Positions 55,812 to 64,000 of a stretch of 64,000 bases of DNA are shown here, in pieces. Position 1 is the stretch's first letter. Every line of letters starts with the position of its first letter. The stretch is from Notospermus geniculatus (Eukaryota; Nemertea; Pilidiophora; Heteronemertea; Lineidae), in contig NMRB01000088.1 of the NCBI GenBank assembly GCA_002633025.1, forward strand, positions 241,896 to 305,895, given 5' to 3'. Both the position numbers and the translations under genes were made by a program. Under the pieces are notes generated by a model, which saw nothing but the letters and a program-made list of their open reading frames with translations, was not told the DNA's origin and made no database searches.

Positions 55812-56111
55812 CTGGGCCGACCGCATCAGAAAGTCCGATAGTGCTACAGGTGTGACAGGAATCAGCGTCCTAGGAATGCAAGTCCGCCAAACAATAGCCC
55901 GCTATTATAAGGTTACATGTATATTCGAATGGTCATGGTCTCTCTAGCCACATGTTCTAATCGCTGAACAATAGAACCGGACTTAGATTCCAGGGGGACT
56001 TTGATTCATGTCACACCTGCGCCGATTCGCAGTTAGTTACGCATTTTCCCGTTAACTAAACCGCCGATAGGCACCAAAAGCACTATCGGATTTTCTGTGC
56101 GGTCGGCCCTA
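55812..56111. mobile_element. Family E MITE, copy 3, split by family F
   Basis: Body 55815-56108 with the left arm to 55846 and the right part resuming at 56020. Flanks CTG and CTA. The split is by a family F element (55847-56019). Confidence 0.9.
55847..56019 (-). mobile_element. Family F element, 173 bp, nested in family E
   Basis: CAGGTGTGACAGGAATCAGC start and ATTCATGTCACACCTG end. Interior matches 41882-42242 in reverse complement without the family G insertion. About four host bases appear lost at the junction, so no clean target duplication is seen. Confidence 0.88.
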
Positions 56112-56138
56112 ATTGTGAATGTGCCTAGTGCAGGTATT

Positions 56139-56256
56139 GGGTCGTATTCTAGAAGCTTCTTTAAGTGTAAGGTCGACCTTTGGCTATTGTTTGCAGGGTA
56201 GAATACAAAAGATTAAAGTCGACCTTACACTTGAGGAAGCTTCTAGAATACGGCCC
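56139..56256. mobile_element. Family C MITE, 118 bp, copy 4
   Basis: GGGTCGTATTCTAGAAGCTT start and GCTTCTAGAATACGGCCC end. Same length and loop as copy 3. Confidence 0.92.
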
Positions 56257-56721
56257 TTAGATTCTATTTCAATCCGTTCTTCGGCAGATTTAATGACCGG
56301 TTCCTTTGAGATGAAAATACGGTGAAAACAAGATTTCCTCTTTCAAATGAAATTCCTGTTGAAGGGACAATTTGTCCAGCTTCCATTCCAGCAACTGGCC
56401 ATTAACCAATCCTCTTCATAGGAGAGACAGGAGAGCTTTTTTGCACATTTGCTAACATCATTTATTTTGACGTCATTTCATGGCTTATTCACGTTTTGTA
56501 TCTATGGTGTTGGATTTAAGAGATAATGAGAAAGAGGTAAATATAGCCCATCTATTTTGGATAGAGGTGATTTATAGTTTAATTGGCTGCAATTTTCCCT
56601 GTCAACATTTAATAACGGACACTCCTCTGGTGTTACAACGACATACATCGACAAAGCCAGTAATTTATCTTGATATAGAATATGGACTACATGCCTTGCA
56701 TGATAGGAAGACGGATGGTAC
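56257..56721. other. No gene recognised
   Basis: Opposed frames at 56480-56761 (plus) and 56502-56753 (minus) are not recognisable. Confidence 0.4.
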
Positions 56722-56870
56722 AGGGCCCGGTTGTTCAAAACAGTATTTGTCACTAGCGTGACGTTAGTGCTATCTTGGCGTTATTTCCATCTGTTAAGCC
56801 CACTGCAGATAACGCCACGTTAGAGATAACGCCAAAATAGCACAAACGGTGTTTTGAACAACCCAGCCCT
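56722..56870. mobile_element. Foldback with GGGTTGTTCAAAACA-type ends
   Basis: AGGGCCCGGTTGTTCAAAAC at the left pairs with GTTTTGAACAACCCAGCCCT at the right. GTGCTATCTTGGCGTTAT pairs with ATAACGCCAAAATAGCAC. It directly abuts family E copy 4. Confidence 0.85.
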
Positions 56871-57011
56871 GGGCCGACCGGACAGAAAGTCCGATAGTGC
56901 TTTCAGAGCCTATCGGCGGTTTACATGTAGTTAATGGGAAAATGCGTTGTAACTAACTGCCGATAGGCGCCGGTAGCACTATCGGACTTTCTTTCTGTGC
57001 GGTCGACCCTG
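56869..57011. mobile_element. Family E MITE, copy 4 (137 bp), CTG duplication
   Basis: Body 56872-57008, orientation opposite to copies 1 and 2 by loop sequence. CTG at 56869-56871 and 57009-57011. Contains an extra TTTC near the right arm. Confidence 0.92.
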
Positions 57012-59077
57012 GTCTGTAAAACTATCAGTGCCATGGTAGCATACTCTGAATGATAATTCAGCAATCAAGACCCAAATGAGCCATAAGGTTCAGTTGATGA
57101 TCTGAAAATTGGTAAAAATATTTTCAGACTGCAAAGTATCATTATCATGGCCCTGAAATTCAAAATTCTTCAGCAAAATTGAATTTCAAATTACATGTAC
57201 TGTATTGTTGCATACGTCAGTATGACCACACTGGCAACTACTTACCTTTTCCTATTTTGTGTTTGTTGATGACAGCAACTACAGCGCCCATCGTCTTGGC
57301 TTCAGATTGCAGAAAATCATAGTGTTTCCTTATCCATTTTGAATAACAGGTGCATGAGGACCTCCTGCAATATCTTTCAACCGATTTTAAGATGTCCTAG
57401 AAACTTGTCCAGGTGAACTGGTACCTCCTTTCCTTTCCTGTTGTTTTGTCTTACCCTTTGCACTTATCCTTAGACTGGACAGAGATATCAAGGGCAGTGT
57501 TGGAAACATCCCTAAATTATCCAACAAATGGACTGGCTTTAAGTATAGGCCATACGAACTATCTATTTGCATGAACAGTATTACAAAAACAACAGCAGTG
57601 CTTAAGTCAGTTAATCTGAGGCCTGTGTATGCTTAAATACGTTAAACATTATATGCTAGTAAGAGATTTTTAACTGACCAAACAGACCGTATTTATGTTA
57701 TCGTTGGTAATTCAGAAGTAATGCACTTTAGACTAGGTAAAGCATTTTATGACACCAGTCAAGTGGACATGAATTGTTCAAAAGTGACAAATATCATAGT
57801 CTCTATATCAAACTTGGTGTGTGATTATCAGTAAGAGGCAGTAGGTTTGCAGGGGCCAAAGAAATGAACTTGGCGAAATTCGAATGGATGCGGTGTCTTT
57901 TAATATAGTTTTGATAAATTGGCTATACTACCATCTTTCTCATCATTTCCCTAAGTAGGTCGCAAGCCCAGCAACAAAATCGTACTCACTGTACATATAA
58001 GTAGATTCCAATGGATATGCCTGTGCAAGGAGCACGTGCACAAAGTTTGAAGGCTCTACATCAGCATCCAAATGAATCGACCATTTCATTGGCACAATAT
58101 GGTATCCAGTGCATCCAATGCTTACTTCTGTAAATTAGGTTGACCAATCAAAGCAAAGGGAGTAATTTTTGAATATCGTCCAAAATAAATTGAATCACAT
58201 GAGGAATGTCCATATAGAGAGTTGAAAATATGACACGGTATCCACGATTGAAGTTTTTACTGGAATTTCAACATCATAAACAGAAAACTGAAATACAATC
58301 AAAATACAAAGTCGCTATGCTTAAAAAACAGCGGCAATTGACACCTGCGATGCATTGATGACAAATTGGTTTACCCCACTCGCTAACCATGAGAAATTGA
58401 AAAGAAATAGTCCCTAACAACTCCGAATGAATCGGCAGCCGTTTGTCACATGTCACCGATTCTCCAATCCTTTCCCGCTACATATTTGAATTCAAAGACC
58501 ACTTAAAAACTGACCAATCGATTAATGGCACACCAAATCCGTCTGATCAGCGTCTTGAGAGACAAGAATTACATCACTTGAGTGGATATCGCGAATCATC
58601 ACCGAAAATCAATAGCAGCTCAGTGTCCATGTTCAACAAGCTGCTAGCGTCAGTAATTTTACGCTCTGGGTCCCCTCAGCTGGTTCGCCGTAATTACCCG
58701 TGGCTCTAATCAGCTGCTGACAAATAAGTGAACGGGAAAAAAGAAGATCTCGATGGAGTATTTTCTGATGACCTGATGTTACAATAAATCGCCAAGCAGG
58801 TGGGTACCGGCACGAACGCAGCTTGACCTTGACCGGTTGACTTTTGTTGCCTTTCTTCGTTGGCAACAATTGATTTGTGACAAGTAGCTTGAGATATCAA
58901 TCGGAGGGAACAATGACAATATGTTTTTATAGAATCCATCAATGACATAGATTTGTTTTCATTCATCTAAATAGATAAACACATTGATTTCGTCACATGA
59001 TTTTTAAAAATTAACCCCCAGAGATACATCAATACAGCTCCAGCTGGATTATCGTTGCTGATGACAACTAACTAGAG
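57012..59077. other. 2 kb with no gene recognised
   Basis: Longest repeat-free stretch near this end. Frames of 60-88 codons (57387-57572, 58443-58709, 58633-58966) carry no recognisable domain. Confidence 0.45.
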
Positions 59078-59325
59078 TATGGGCCGATTTAATAGACGTT
59101 AGCTAAGCTAACCATTGGTTCCACCAAAAACAGATAGGCATGCGAAAAGTGTACATTAACTAAATTTTCACTAAAAAGCCCTGTTTGGATGGATAGTAAG
59201 CGCTATACAGAGCTTACAAAACGGGGCTTTTGGTGAAAAATTTAGTTGTTGTACTTTTCGCACGCCTATCTATTTTTGGTGGAACCAATGGTTAGTTTAG
59301 CAAACATCTATTAAATCGGCCCTAT
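59078..59325. mobile_element. Foldback family R, 242 bp, TAT target duplication
   Basis: Body 59081-59322: GGGCCGATTTAATAGACGTT start and TCTATTAAATCGGCCC end. Pairing continues over ~100 bp through AACCATTGGTTCCACCAAAA and ATAGGCATGCGAAAAGT. TAT at 59078-59080 and 59323-59325. Confidence 0.93.
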
Positions 59326-59338
59326 GGAAATCAAATGA

Positions 59339-59515
59339 CCGTATTCTAGAAGCCTTCTTAACTCTTAGGTCCACTTTTTAAAGCTTAAAAGCTTTTAAGC
59401 TTTAAAGCTTAAAAGCTTTAGGTCCACTTTTTAAAGCTTAAAAGCTTTTGTATTCTGCCCTGCAAACAATAGTTAAAGTAAACCTTAGTGTAAAGGAAGC
59501 TTCAAGAATACTGCT
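59339..59515. mobile_element. Family C MITE, copy 5, expanded by AAGCTTAAAAGCTTT repeats
   Basis: ACCGTATTCTAGAAGCC start, loop TGTATTCTGCCCTGCAAACA and GGAAGCTTCAAGAATAC end. The left arm has a local expansion of CCACTTTTTAAAGCTTAAAAG (a self-complementary AAGCTT-centred unit). Confidence 0.85.
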
Positions 59516-59554
59516 CAAAGTAAGAGCTTTGGGTCCAGCAGCCACAAATCAGTT

Positions 59555-59704
59555 ATAGATGAGTTTCGCTAGCAGCCATCTTGGCCAATTTAGGTCATTG
59601 TCATGGAGATGGCACATGGGACAACCAATCATCTGTCACTCTGGAAGAAAATTCCCGTGGCGATGACCTAATTTTGGCAAGATGGCTGCTAGCTAAACTC
59701 ATCT
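59555..59704. mobile_element. Foldback, ~43-bp arms
   Basis: TAGATGAGTTTCGCTAGCAG and CCATCTTGGCC...TTAGGTCAT pair with ATGACCTAATTTTGGCAAGA and TGGCTGCTAGCTAAACTCAT ending CTA. Confidence 0.88.
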
Positions 59705-60141
59705 ACATCTATATATTCGACCACTTTAATCAGGCCAACTTCCAGTTAGAAAGCAATATATTAATCATATACTAATTGACAATAGTCGAAAGCGGCCAGG
59801 AGCGACAATGAAAATCTCGAGGTGTCTATAAATTGGGAAGGTGATGTCAGAAAATGTCGACTTTTGTGGAGTTTTGCAGATGAGTGTAAAGTTTTGTGGG
59901 ACAGGCTGTTGTAGTGATGATTTCGACCTTTGTCTTCCAGTGTACGAAGGGTTTATTATTAAGTAGGTACATGTATATCTGAAGAAGGGTAAAGAAGGCC
60001 CAGAAGTATTCAAGCAATCGAAGAGCCTGATTTATATTATCACTAGGAAATTGCTGTAAGCAGAAATTAACTCACGCAGCCTTTCATCTAAATTCGCTGA
60101 GTCGTCTTCCACTCACGTGTTAGATGACCTAACAAAACAGA
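59705..60141. other. No gene recognised
   Basis: An 82-codon minus-strand frame (59765-60013) is not recognisable. Confidence 0.4.
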
Positions 60142-60542
60142 GGGTCGTATTTTAGAACGTTCCTTAACATTAAGGTCGACCGAAAGTCTGTAAAACCATC
60201 GAGAACAATAGATTTAAAGCCCCACTGTATTGAATCTAAAAAACGCAAATCATCGCCGCGATTCTTGACGTCAGTGCAGCGACGTCACGACGTCAGCGTA
60301 GTGTAAAATGTACTGCGCTCCATCTGAATACATTAGAGCTCTCCCTGTCGTTTTTTCTAATGTGTGCTGAAAACTAGGCCTTGATTCTCTGAAGTACGTA
60401 TCAGACAAGCATTTTGGGGACCTTCACAAGGCTATGAGACCTCTTTGTGCTCTCTCCTAACATTTTGAAAATATCGCAAAATTCAATACTGTGGGGCTTT
60501 AAGGTGGACCTTAATGTTAAGGAACGTTCTAAAATACGGTCC
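60142..60542. mobile_element. Family C-like foldback carrying a TTAA insertion
   Basis: Outer GGGTCGTATTTTAGAACGTT and AACGTTCTAAAATACGGTCC arms (~38 bp, including CCTTAACATTAAGGTCGACC). The interior is replaced by a TTAA-flanked foldback (60214-60502). Confidence 0.88.
60214..60502. mobile_element. TTAA-flanked foldback nested in the family C-like element
   Basis: TTAA at 60214-60217 and 60499-60502. Body AAGCCCCACTGTATTGAAT... to ATTCAATACTGTGGGGCT. A solo end of the same family is at 16437-16462. piggyBac/Kolobok-type target. Confidence 0.82.
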
Positions 60543-60720
60543 TGACTGCTTTTTGAAAGCAGGCTATATTTGGCTTCAGAATGAGCTGTTTTTCAGGCTT
60601 ATCATTGGGATCATTGGTTACAAAGGTACTCATCAGGTGTCACCGTGTCCAACAACCACCTGTGGCTTACCAGTATAATAGAGTGAAGTTGCCATGGCAC
60701 CAGTCGTACTTTTGATTCTC
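60543..60720. other. Unique spacer
   Basis: No structure noticed. Confidence 0.4.
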
Positions 60721-61246
60721 CGATTTTTCATATAATGCTAAGATTAGGAAGATAGGGGCAGGATTCAATGTCTTAGTAAAGAAACTGACAGAGATTATAT
60801 TTCTTTCGATAATATTTGACTAACCGTCTTCCAGAAATATTTGGAAATTTCTTTCGTAAGTCTGAACATGCTATTTCGCAACTATTTCAAAAATGCCGAT
60901 TTTTCATATAATGCTAAGATTAGGAAGATAGGACCAGGGTTCAATGTCTTTAGTAAAGAAACTGACAGAGATATTTCTTTTCGATAATATTTGACCGACC
61001 GTCTTCCAGAAATATTTGGGAACTTCTTTCGTGATTCTGAACATGCCATTTCGCAACCATTTCAAAAATGCCGATTTTTCATATAACGCTAAGATTAGGA
61101 AGAAAGGCAAAGGGCCAGGGTTTCTTTAGTAAAGAAACCGACAGAGATATTTCTTTCGATAATATTTGACCAACTGTCTTCCAGAAATATTTGGAAACTT
61201 CTTTCGTGAGGCTGAACATGCCATTTCACAACCATTTCAAACATGT
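60721..61246 (-). repeat. ~176-bp tandem triplication
   Basis: Units start at 60721, 60897 and 61072 with CGATTTTTCATATAA. Each contains GCTAAGATTAGGAAGA, AGTAAAGAAACTGACAGAGA, CGATAATATTTGAC, CGTCTTCCAGAAATATTTGG and TTTCGCAAC-ATTTCAAA. Identity is high. Minus-strand frames 60904-61349 are partly shared between units and have no known domain. Confidence 0.93.
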
Positions 61247-62983
61247 TTGACATTGTGAGTGTATCCAATATCCAGTGACTTCGGGATAATTCGATAGCAT
61301 TAGTCCCTTGACACAAATTTCGCCGAGACATCCCTGGCAACGTTAGCATAGAGCAACTTGTTCATTTTCCTGGAATGTGCCAATATCTGTAGCTAAATTT
61401 GGAACTGGTTAGGAATTTCAAAGGACGATTATCGATAAATTGGTGTCAGGTTATATTTCATACAACAAAATGACAAAAATAAAGCCTGTCACCTTGAGTC
61501 ACGAAACTGTTGACTACATTTGGCATGAGTCAATGCGTACGGTTTACTGTACACTTTTTCATGTCATCGATTTCACATCACGATAACTCGTCCTGTCTCC
61601 AGTGTCACTAAATCTCGACCTGTTTTTTATCAACTCCGTTATCGCCTAGATTCACTAAGTTCTATATTCGATAGGCTCTGCTTTCAAAACAGATACAATG
61701 TCGTCGAAAGAACAAAGATGATGGTGTCGAGACCTTGGAATCTGCACAGACATTGATCCAGTTGATGCCCAAGATGATGACATGCTTTGAAGACCTCGGA
61801 ATATTGAATAAATCGACTTTTCTAAACAGACCAAAAATAGCGTTTCCAAGTAGAACAATATGAAATGTTGCCAATGGAATGGAACGTACTAGTCTGATAT
61901 ACGCGAATACAAGGAATATATTCTGGTAATGACCCATCATAGTAAGGTAATTTTAGCCTAATCCCAGTCCATCCTCCCGAGACAGCGTCTTCAGGCCTAT
62001 CATCTTCGTCGTACATGTATTTTTTCACAAAGCTGTGTGTACATTGGCAACATTTTCCCAACATTTGAACAACATACACGTACATGTACTTGAGCAACCT
62101 TTTGACCCACTTTACACAACATGTTGGAAAACTCTTTGCCCCTGTACAAATTAAGACAGAATTTGTCCAACATCATGCTGTTGTAATCCGAATGTATGAG
62201 AATGGGGATCCTGGCTACGATAGAGGGCAGCACACCGAAACCAGGTCCCATGCAAATGGACGCCTTTTGTGTGTGAAATTGATCAGGACCGGGATGTCAG
62301 TTTCATTTCAATAGTTTTAACCACTAGTGACACCTATTGATGCAGTGAGCTAGGGTCCCCATTGCTGCCAGGGTGTAGGTTTAAAACTACATGCTTGGAG
62401 GGAGTAAAGTGACCTGAATCTCAGGATGATCACACCAGTCAGGCTATTCCCCAGTCAATGCATAAATTACTAAGTTATACACCTAAAAACCGACGTTTTC
62501 CTTCTGTTTTGTCTCCTAGCTATAGTGAACTATTTAGTATGTTCCCATGTCTGGTCAACTGCAAGTGGGAGAGTACCTCCCTTTGGCGTACCGGTACATG
62601 AAGTAGATCGTGTATTCTTCTACTCATTGCAACGGAGTTACAGATTTCATAGCCATCAAAGTGTTAACCAAGTTCTGAACGTCTTAAGCACACTCGGTAA
62701 ACTAATAATGACAACTGTGATTCCCTCATGATCTATATCACCATGAAGGTGCAACTTGCAAATTCAATAGGGAATCTGAGGTTTCTATGTTTCCCCAGGG
62801 AGCAGTTTGAGCTGTCGGCATAACCATGATCATGAATAATATAATCACGATAAACCAAGATGATCACCATTTCGATGCACCTATGGTTGGAGGAGTGGTT
62901 CAAGGGCAAAAGAACGTCTGTCATGAATTCATGGTAATCTTGGAAATGTCCGCACTAATATATCGTGTTTCACCTCTAAAGAA
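61247..62983. other. 1.7 kb, no gene recognised
   Basis: Overlapping minus-strand frames at 61655-62251 (67-92 codons each, different phases) resemble no protein I know. An acceptor-like CCTTCTGTTTTGTCTCCTAG at ~62500-62519 is isolated. Confidence 0.4.
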
Positions 62984-63115
62984 CTGGGCCGACCGCACAG
63001 AAAGTCCGATAGTGCTATTGGCGCCTATCGACAGTTAGTTATAACGCATTTTCCCATAACTAGACCGCCGATAGGCACCGAAAGCACTATCGGACTTTCT
63101 GTGCGGTCGGCACCG
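62984..63115. mobile_element. Family E MITE, copy 5 (126 bp)
   Basis: Body 62987-63112. Flanks CTG (62984-62986) and CCG (63113-63115). Same length as copy 1. Confidence 0.9.
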
Positions 63116-63121
63116 GTCATT

Positions 63122-63322
63122 AAAAGGGGCTGTTCGTTTTCGTCACTTAAGGAATCTGAGTTGTGATCCTTGGTAAAGCGGAAAAAGCTATGTACTTAAC
63201 GGCACGGATTATTTGTTGTGCTGTACAGAATTACCGCTGCAGTTTGCAGCTTCATAGCTTTCTCCATTTTCTCAAGGATCACAACTCAGATTCCTCAATT
63301 GGCGAAACCGAACAGCCCCTTT
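63122..63322. mobile_element. Foldback with AAAGGGGCTGTTCG ends
   Basis: AAAGGGGCTGTTCGTTTTCG pairs with CGAAACCGAACAGCCCCTTT. GGAATCTGAGTTGTGATCCT pairs with AGGATCACAACTCAGATTCC. CATAGCT stems lie nearer the loop. Confidence 0.88.
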
Positions 63323-63372
63323 CCAGTATGCAGCCCACTCCATATTGTTGGTAACGATGTTCAGAGCGGACC

Positions 63373-63483
63373 AGGGCCCATGTTCCCGAAGCCTTCGTTA
63401 GGTTAACGATGTCGTTAAAACTGGTAAAATGCATAGCGTAACGACATCGTTAACCTAACGATTGCTTCGGGAACATGAGCCCT
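63373..63483. mobile_element. Foldback family M, 111 bp
   Basis: AGGGCCCATGTTCCCGAAGC at the left and GCTTCGGGAACATGAGCCCT at the right. GTTAGGTTAACGATGTCGTT pairs with its complement at the centre. Confidence 0.92.
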
Positions 63484-63488
63484 GCTCT

Positions 63489-63613
63489 GGAGTTTTCGCC
63501 AAGCCCCCGAACGCCAACGCGAACGTCTATCCTTTTGTTCGGCGCTCTCTTCGTGGCATCGAACAATGGGTTTGGCGTTCGCGTTGGCGTTTCGGGGGTT
63601 TGCGAAAACTCCC
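63489..63613. mobile_element. Foldback family L with GGAGTTTTCGC ends
   Basis: GGAGTTTTCGCCAAGCCCCC and AACGCCAACGCGAACG pair with CGTTCGCGTTGGCGTTTCGG and GGGTTTGCGAAAACTCCC. TA follows at the right. Related by its terminus to families I and U. Confidence 0.88.
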
Positions 63614-63630
63614 TATTGTCTGAGTACACC

Positions 63631-63684
63631 CGAACAATAGATAAATGTAGTCGTTGGCCTTACCAGACAGTTGCGAAAACTCAC
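63631..63684 (+). mobile_element. Half of a family I-type foldback
   Basis: CGAACAATAGATAAATGTAG then TCGTTGGCCTTACCAGACAG and TTGCGAAAACTCAC follows the right arm of 50708-50825 with many substitutions, ending at TA. Confidence 0.65.
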
Positions 63685-63776
63685 TATTGTTCATTTGTGG
63701 ACAACCTATTGTTCACTATCAGCCTGACAAAGGATTTGCGTACCCTTCAAGTTACGGGGCTTTGTGAAGAAGGTCA
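63685..63776 (+). repeat. Family N fragment
   Basis: TATTGTTCATTTG...CTATTGTTCACTATCAGCCT and AAGTTACGGGGCTTTGTGAA correspond to 33175-33264. Confidence 0.7.
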
Positions 63777-63875
63777 CAGGTTCTGACTGTTTGAATAGAA
63801 AATGTGACGACCACCGATGATTGGTTAACTTTATTCCAATACAAAAGCCGTAAGCGTCCGTACACCACCCAATAT
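63777..63875. other. Unique spacer
   Basis: No structure noticed. Confidence 0.4.
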
Positions 63876-64000
63876 TAGGGAGGTTTAGAAATCAAACGAT
63901 AAACGTAAACTTTACGATAACGTATTTTTCATACCCGGTACCACACATTTAAACCAGATTTGATATTGCATTTTCGGTACAAAAATAACGTTGTCGTTAA
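63876..64000 (+). mobile_element. Family K MITE, copy 4, cut by the window edge
   Basis: TA then GGGAGGTTTAGAAATCAAAC (63878), loop ATTTGATATTGCATTTTCGG and the start of the second arm AACGTTGTCGTTAA. The right end lies beyond the window. Confidence 0.9.

Overview
The window looks like intergenic or intronic nuclear DNA from an animal, most likely a marine invertebrate (echinoderm, hemichordate, amphioxus or mollusc). I cannot name the species. Reasons: no bacterial-style packed coding, no ribosome-binding-site/ORF architecture, about 40% GC by eye, many copies of the word ACATGTA, tRNA-derived SINE heads, minisatellites and a very high density of short foldback (MITE-like) transposons. Two isolated N characters (6539 and 38915) show it is an assembled scaffold. 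I found no protein-coding exon that I can defend. The longest open frame is 215 codons on the minus strand (20192-20839) and it overlaps a local duplication; all other long frames fall in repeats or look random.

Layout. 1-3.6 kb: three or four foldbacks, including a family A MITE nested in an element with 9-bp target duplications. 3.8-8.6 kb: a roughly 2-kb segment present twice in direct orientation (3787-6084 and 6540-8641). The copies differ by three transposon insertions, each with the empty site preserved in the other copy, and by a 30-bp micro-inversion. 9.5-12 kb: a foldback, a duplicated splice-acceptor-like unit, a degenerate array and a perfect 151-nt palindrome. 13.9-21.3 kb: degenerate arrays, a foldback with 14-17 bp direct repeats interrupted by another MITE, a tRNA-SINE head, a 33-bp and a ~162-bp tandem array, and a nested pair of foldbacks. 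22-29.3 kb: a promoter-like CCAAT/GC-box cluster, a ~61-bp minisatellite, a 365-bp foldback and a ~67-bp minisatellite. 29.5-34.4 kb: long-arm foldbacks with TA, TTAA or 9-bp flanking duplications. 36.5-41 kb: a ~27-bp minisatellite, then a second duplicated segment (37786-38571 and 39311-40343) differing by one 241-bp foldback with a perfect 5-bp target duplication, then an 821-bp composite inverted repeat. 41.5-45.6 kb: nested MITEs and a foldback whose arms are tandem arrays of a ~15-bp unit. 47-64 kb: scattered foldbacks, including five copies of a CTG-targeting family (four within 2.6 kb), a 176-bp triplication, and the right edge cut inside another MITE.

What ties it together: most recognisable structure is non-autonomous DNA transposons with no transposase in the window. 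Several families share terminal motifs (GGGCCGTA ends with 3-bp duplications; GGGAGGTTT ends with TA duplications; TTAA-flanked elements; 9-bp-duplication elements), suggesting at least four different transposases acted in trans. Nested insertions and empty sites in the duplicated segments give a relative chronology of their activity.
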